Positions 63,045 to 64,000 of a stretch of DNA of 64,000 nucleotides are shown here, piece by piece (positions within the stretch are counted from its first letter, which is position 1; every line of letters starts with the position of its first letter). The stretch comes from Clostridia bacterium. GTDB lineage: Bacteria > Bacillota > Clostridia > Oscillospirales > CAG-272. A model generated the notes under the pieces. That model made no database searches. It was not told the origin of the DNA and saw nothing but the letters and a program-made list of their open reading frames with translations. A program made the position numbers and the translations under genes. Where the stretch lies: the NCBI GenBank assembly GCA_017451485.1, contig JAFTOG010000013.1, forward strand, positions 64,527 to 128,526, given 5' to 3'.

Positions 63045-63308
63045 TTAGTCATTAAGACCTGTTGTAATGAACTCTGTAAGACCCTCAATAGCCTCTTCTT
63101 CATCAACTCCATCGGAAATAAGTGTGATATTAGTACCTTTAACAATACCCATCGAAAGCACGCCAAGTAAGCTCTTAGCATTAATTCTGCGTCCACCCTC
63201 TTCAAGCCAGATTGTAGCCTTGTATGAATTTGCCTTTTGAATAAAAAATGTTGCAGGTCTTGCATGCAATCCAACATCATTAACTATTGTAACATCTCTT
63301 GATAACAT
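63045..63308 (-). CDS. ptsH: Phosphocarrier protein HPr
   Basis: Small PTS phosphocarrier, 87 residues. The catalytic histidine is in GLHARPAT (His16), and the regulatory serine region INAKSLLGVLSMGI carries the Ser46-equivalent phosphorylated by HPr kinase in Firmicutes. The active histidine distinguishes it from Crh. Separate from ptsI, with its own promoter and AGGAG site. The ATG is at 63308. Confidence 0.95.
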   Translation of the reverse strand: MLSRDVTIVNDVGLHARPATFFIQKANSYKATIWLEEGGRRINAKSLLGVLSMGIVKGTNITLISDGVDEEEAIEGLTEFITTGLND

Positions 63309-63352
63309 ATAAATCTCCTCTAATGATTGGCTTTCCTAAATACCTATTTTGT

Positions 63353-63381
63353 ATTATAACAAAATTATTTTCAAAAATCAA
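63353..63381 (-). promoter_or_regulatory. Promoter of ptsH
   Basis: Minus-strand TTGATT (63376-63381), 17-bp spacer, TATAAT (63353-63358), about 45 bp before the ATG. Confidence 0.78.
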
Positions 63382-63480
63382 TAGTTTTCATTATTTTTTC
63401 TCTTTTATATAAAAAAAATATAAACTACATATCAATTATTGGATAAGATGTACAATTTATTATAAAATTTCTTTTTATAC

Positions 63481-63509
63481 TTGCAATTATTCCATTTTTA
63501 TCTTATAAT
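63481..63509 (+). promoter_or_regulatory. Promoter of glyQS
   Basis: TTGCAA (63481-63486), 17-bp spacer, TATAAT (63504-63509). The leader to the ATG at 63556 is about 40 nt, too short for a T-box, although T-box control is common for glycyl-tRNA synthetase genes in Firmicutes. Confidence 0.8.
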
Positions 63510-63555
63510 ATAAAGGATTATATTCGTGCAAATATACTATGAAGGTGGTCTATAT

Positions 63556-64000
63556 ATGAAAAACACAGAAAAAACAATGGAAAAAGTTGTTGCGTTATGC
63601 AAAAACAGAGGCTTTGTATATCCCGGCTCCGAGATATACGGTGGACTTGCTAACTCCTGGGATTTCGGCCCTCTTGGAGTTGAATTCAAAAACAATGTTA
63701 AAAATGCTTGGTGGAAAAAATTTGTAAGAGAATGCAAATATAATGTTGGTCTTGACAGTGCTATTATTATGAATCCTCAGGTTTGGGTTGCTTCCGGTCA
63801 TGTTGGTGGCTTCTCTGATCCTCTTATGGATTGCAAGCAGTGTAAAACAAGACACCGTGCTGATAAGCTTATTGAGGATTGGGCAGCGGCAAACGCCCCC
63901 TCCTTCAATCCTGCAGGTATGTCCAATGAAGAAATGTTTAGCTTCATCAAGGAGAAAAAGATAGTTTGTCCCTCATGTGGCAGTGGCGATTTCACAGACA
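63556..64000 (+). CDS. glyQS: Glycine--tRNA ligase, homodimeric type (cut by window end)
   Basis: Class II synthetase of the single-chain alpha2 type. The visible 148 residues start MKNTEKTMEKVVALCKNRGF and show YPGSEIYGGLANSWDFGPLG, the family N-terminal motif, then SGHVGGFSDPLMDCKQCK and CPSCGSGDFTD, cysteine pairs suggesting zinc binding. The C-terminal part is outside the window. GAAGGTGGT lies before the ATG. Own promoter, divergent from ptsH. Confidence 0.94.
   Translation, partial: MKNTEKTMEKVVALCKNRGFVYPGSEIYGGLANSWDFGPLGVEFKNNVKNAWWKKFVRECKYNVGLDSAIIMNPQVWVASGHVGGFSDPLMDCKQCKTRHRADKLIEDWAAANAPSFNPAGMSNEEMFSFIKEKKIVCPSCGSGDFTD

Noticed and set aside
63360-63555. T-box leader for glyQS
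   Set aside because: The promoter is only about 45 bp before the ATG, so there is no room for the T-box stems, and no T-box sequence is visible.
1-64000. CRISPR array, prophage, transposase or toxin-antitoxin module
   Set aside because: No regularly spaced direct repeats, phage structural genes, transposases or paired small ORFs of this kind were seen; the remaining ORFs on the opposite strand of real genes have no ribosome binding sites and look like shadows.

Overview
The window is an AT-rich (by eye well under 40% GC) low-GC Gram-positive chromosome segment, most likely from a Clostridia member near the Ruminococcaceae/Oscillospiraceae. Reasons: whiA, mraZ and argR; a delta-lactam type spore-cortex deacetylase; a glgC/glgD pair; a domain-inverted GH3 beta-glucosidase of the Ruminococcus albus/Butyrivibrio type; and a direct GlnRS beside GluRS. 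MurE carries the DNPR motif of meso-diaminopimelate-adding enzymes. Species is not assignable by eye. I recognise no rRNA, tRNA, insertion sequence, prophage or CRISPR array. Almost every gene is on the minus strand, so replication probably runs from high to low coordinates.

Layout, in transcription order from the right end. glyQS (plus strand, cut by the window end) and ptsH are divergent. Then come uvrC, rsmD and coaD; a division/cell-wall (dcw) cluster mraZ-rsmH-(ftsL-position gene)-PBP-murE-murF-mraY-ftsW-murG that lacks murD; a small plus-strand membrane peptide gene and two polysaccharide deacetylases; a plus-strand proC plus DUF624-like pair; a GNAT gene; a glycogen operon glgC-glgD-glgA-glgP-GH13; gltX-glnS; a GH3 beta-glucosidase; infC-rpmI-rplT behind a structured leader; a SpoU-family rRNA methyltransferase; a long run dprA-topA-trmFO-plsX-rnc-(Elp3-like)-smc-ftsY-rdgB-yhbY-nadD-yqeK-rsfS-leuS; rpsU; one plus-strand membrane protein; and a second long run nusB-(TsaD paralogue)-xseA-xseB-ispA-tlyA-argR-recN-murB-whiA-dnaE, cut by the left end.

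Many promoters are near-consensus sigma-A sites with 17-bp spacers, and most transcription units end in clear hairpin/T-tract terminators. Several annotated starts are shifted inward from the longest reading frame because a good ribosome binding site sits before an internal start. The most notable are infC (ATT start), uvrC and pdaA (TTG starts).

I found no clearly new multi-gene system. The best second-look items are a LeuRS with diverged editing-site and KMSKS motifs, a conserved-context TsaD paralogue with altered ATPase motifs, an ftsL-position protein without an extracellular domain followed by a strong terminator inside the dcw cluster, a GlgA with Ser in place of the usual Lys15, several leader or intercistronic RNA hairpins, and MraZ-type direct repeats at the mraZ promoter.
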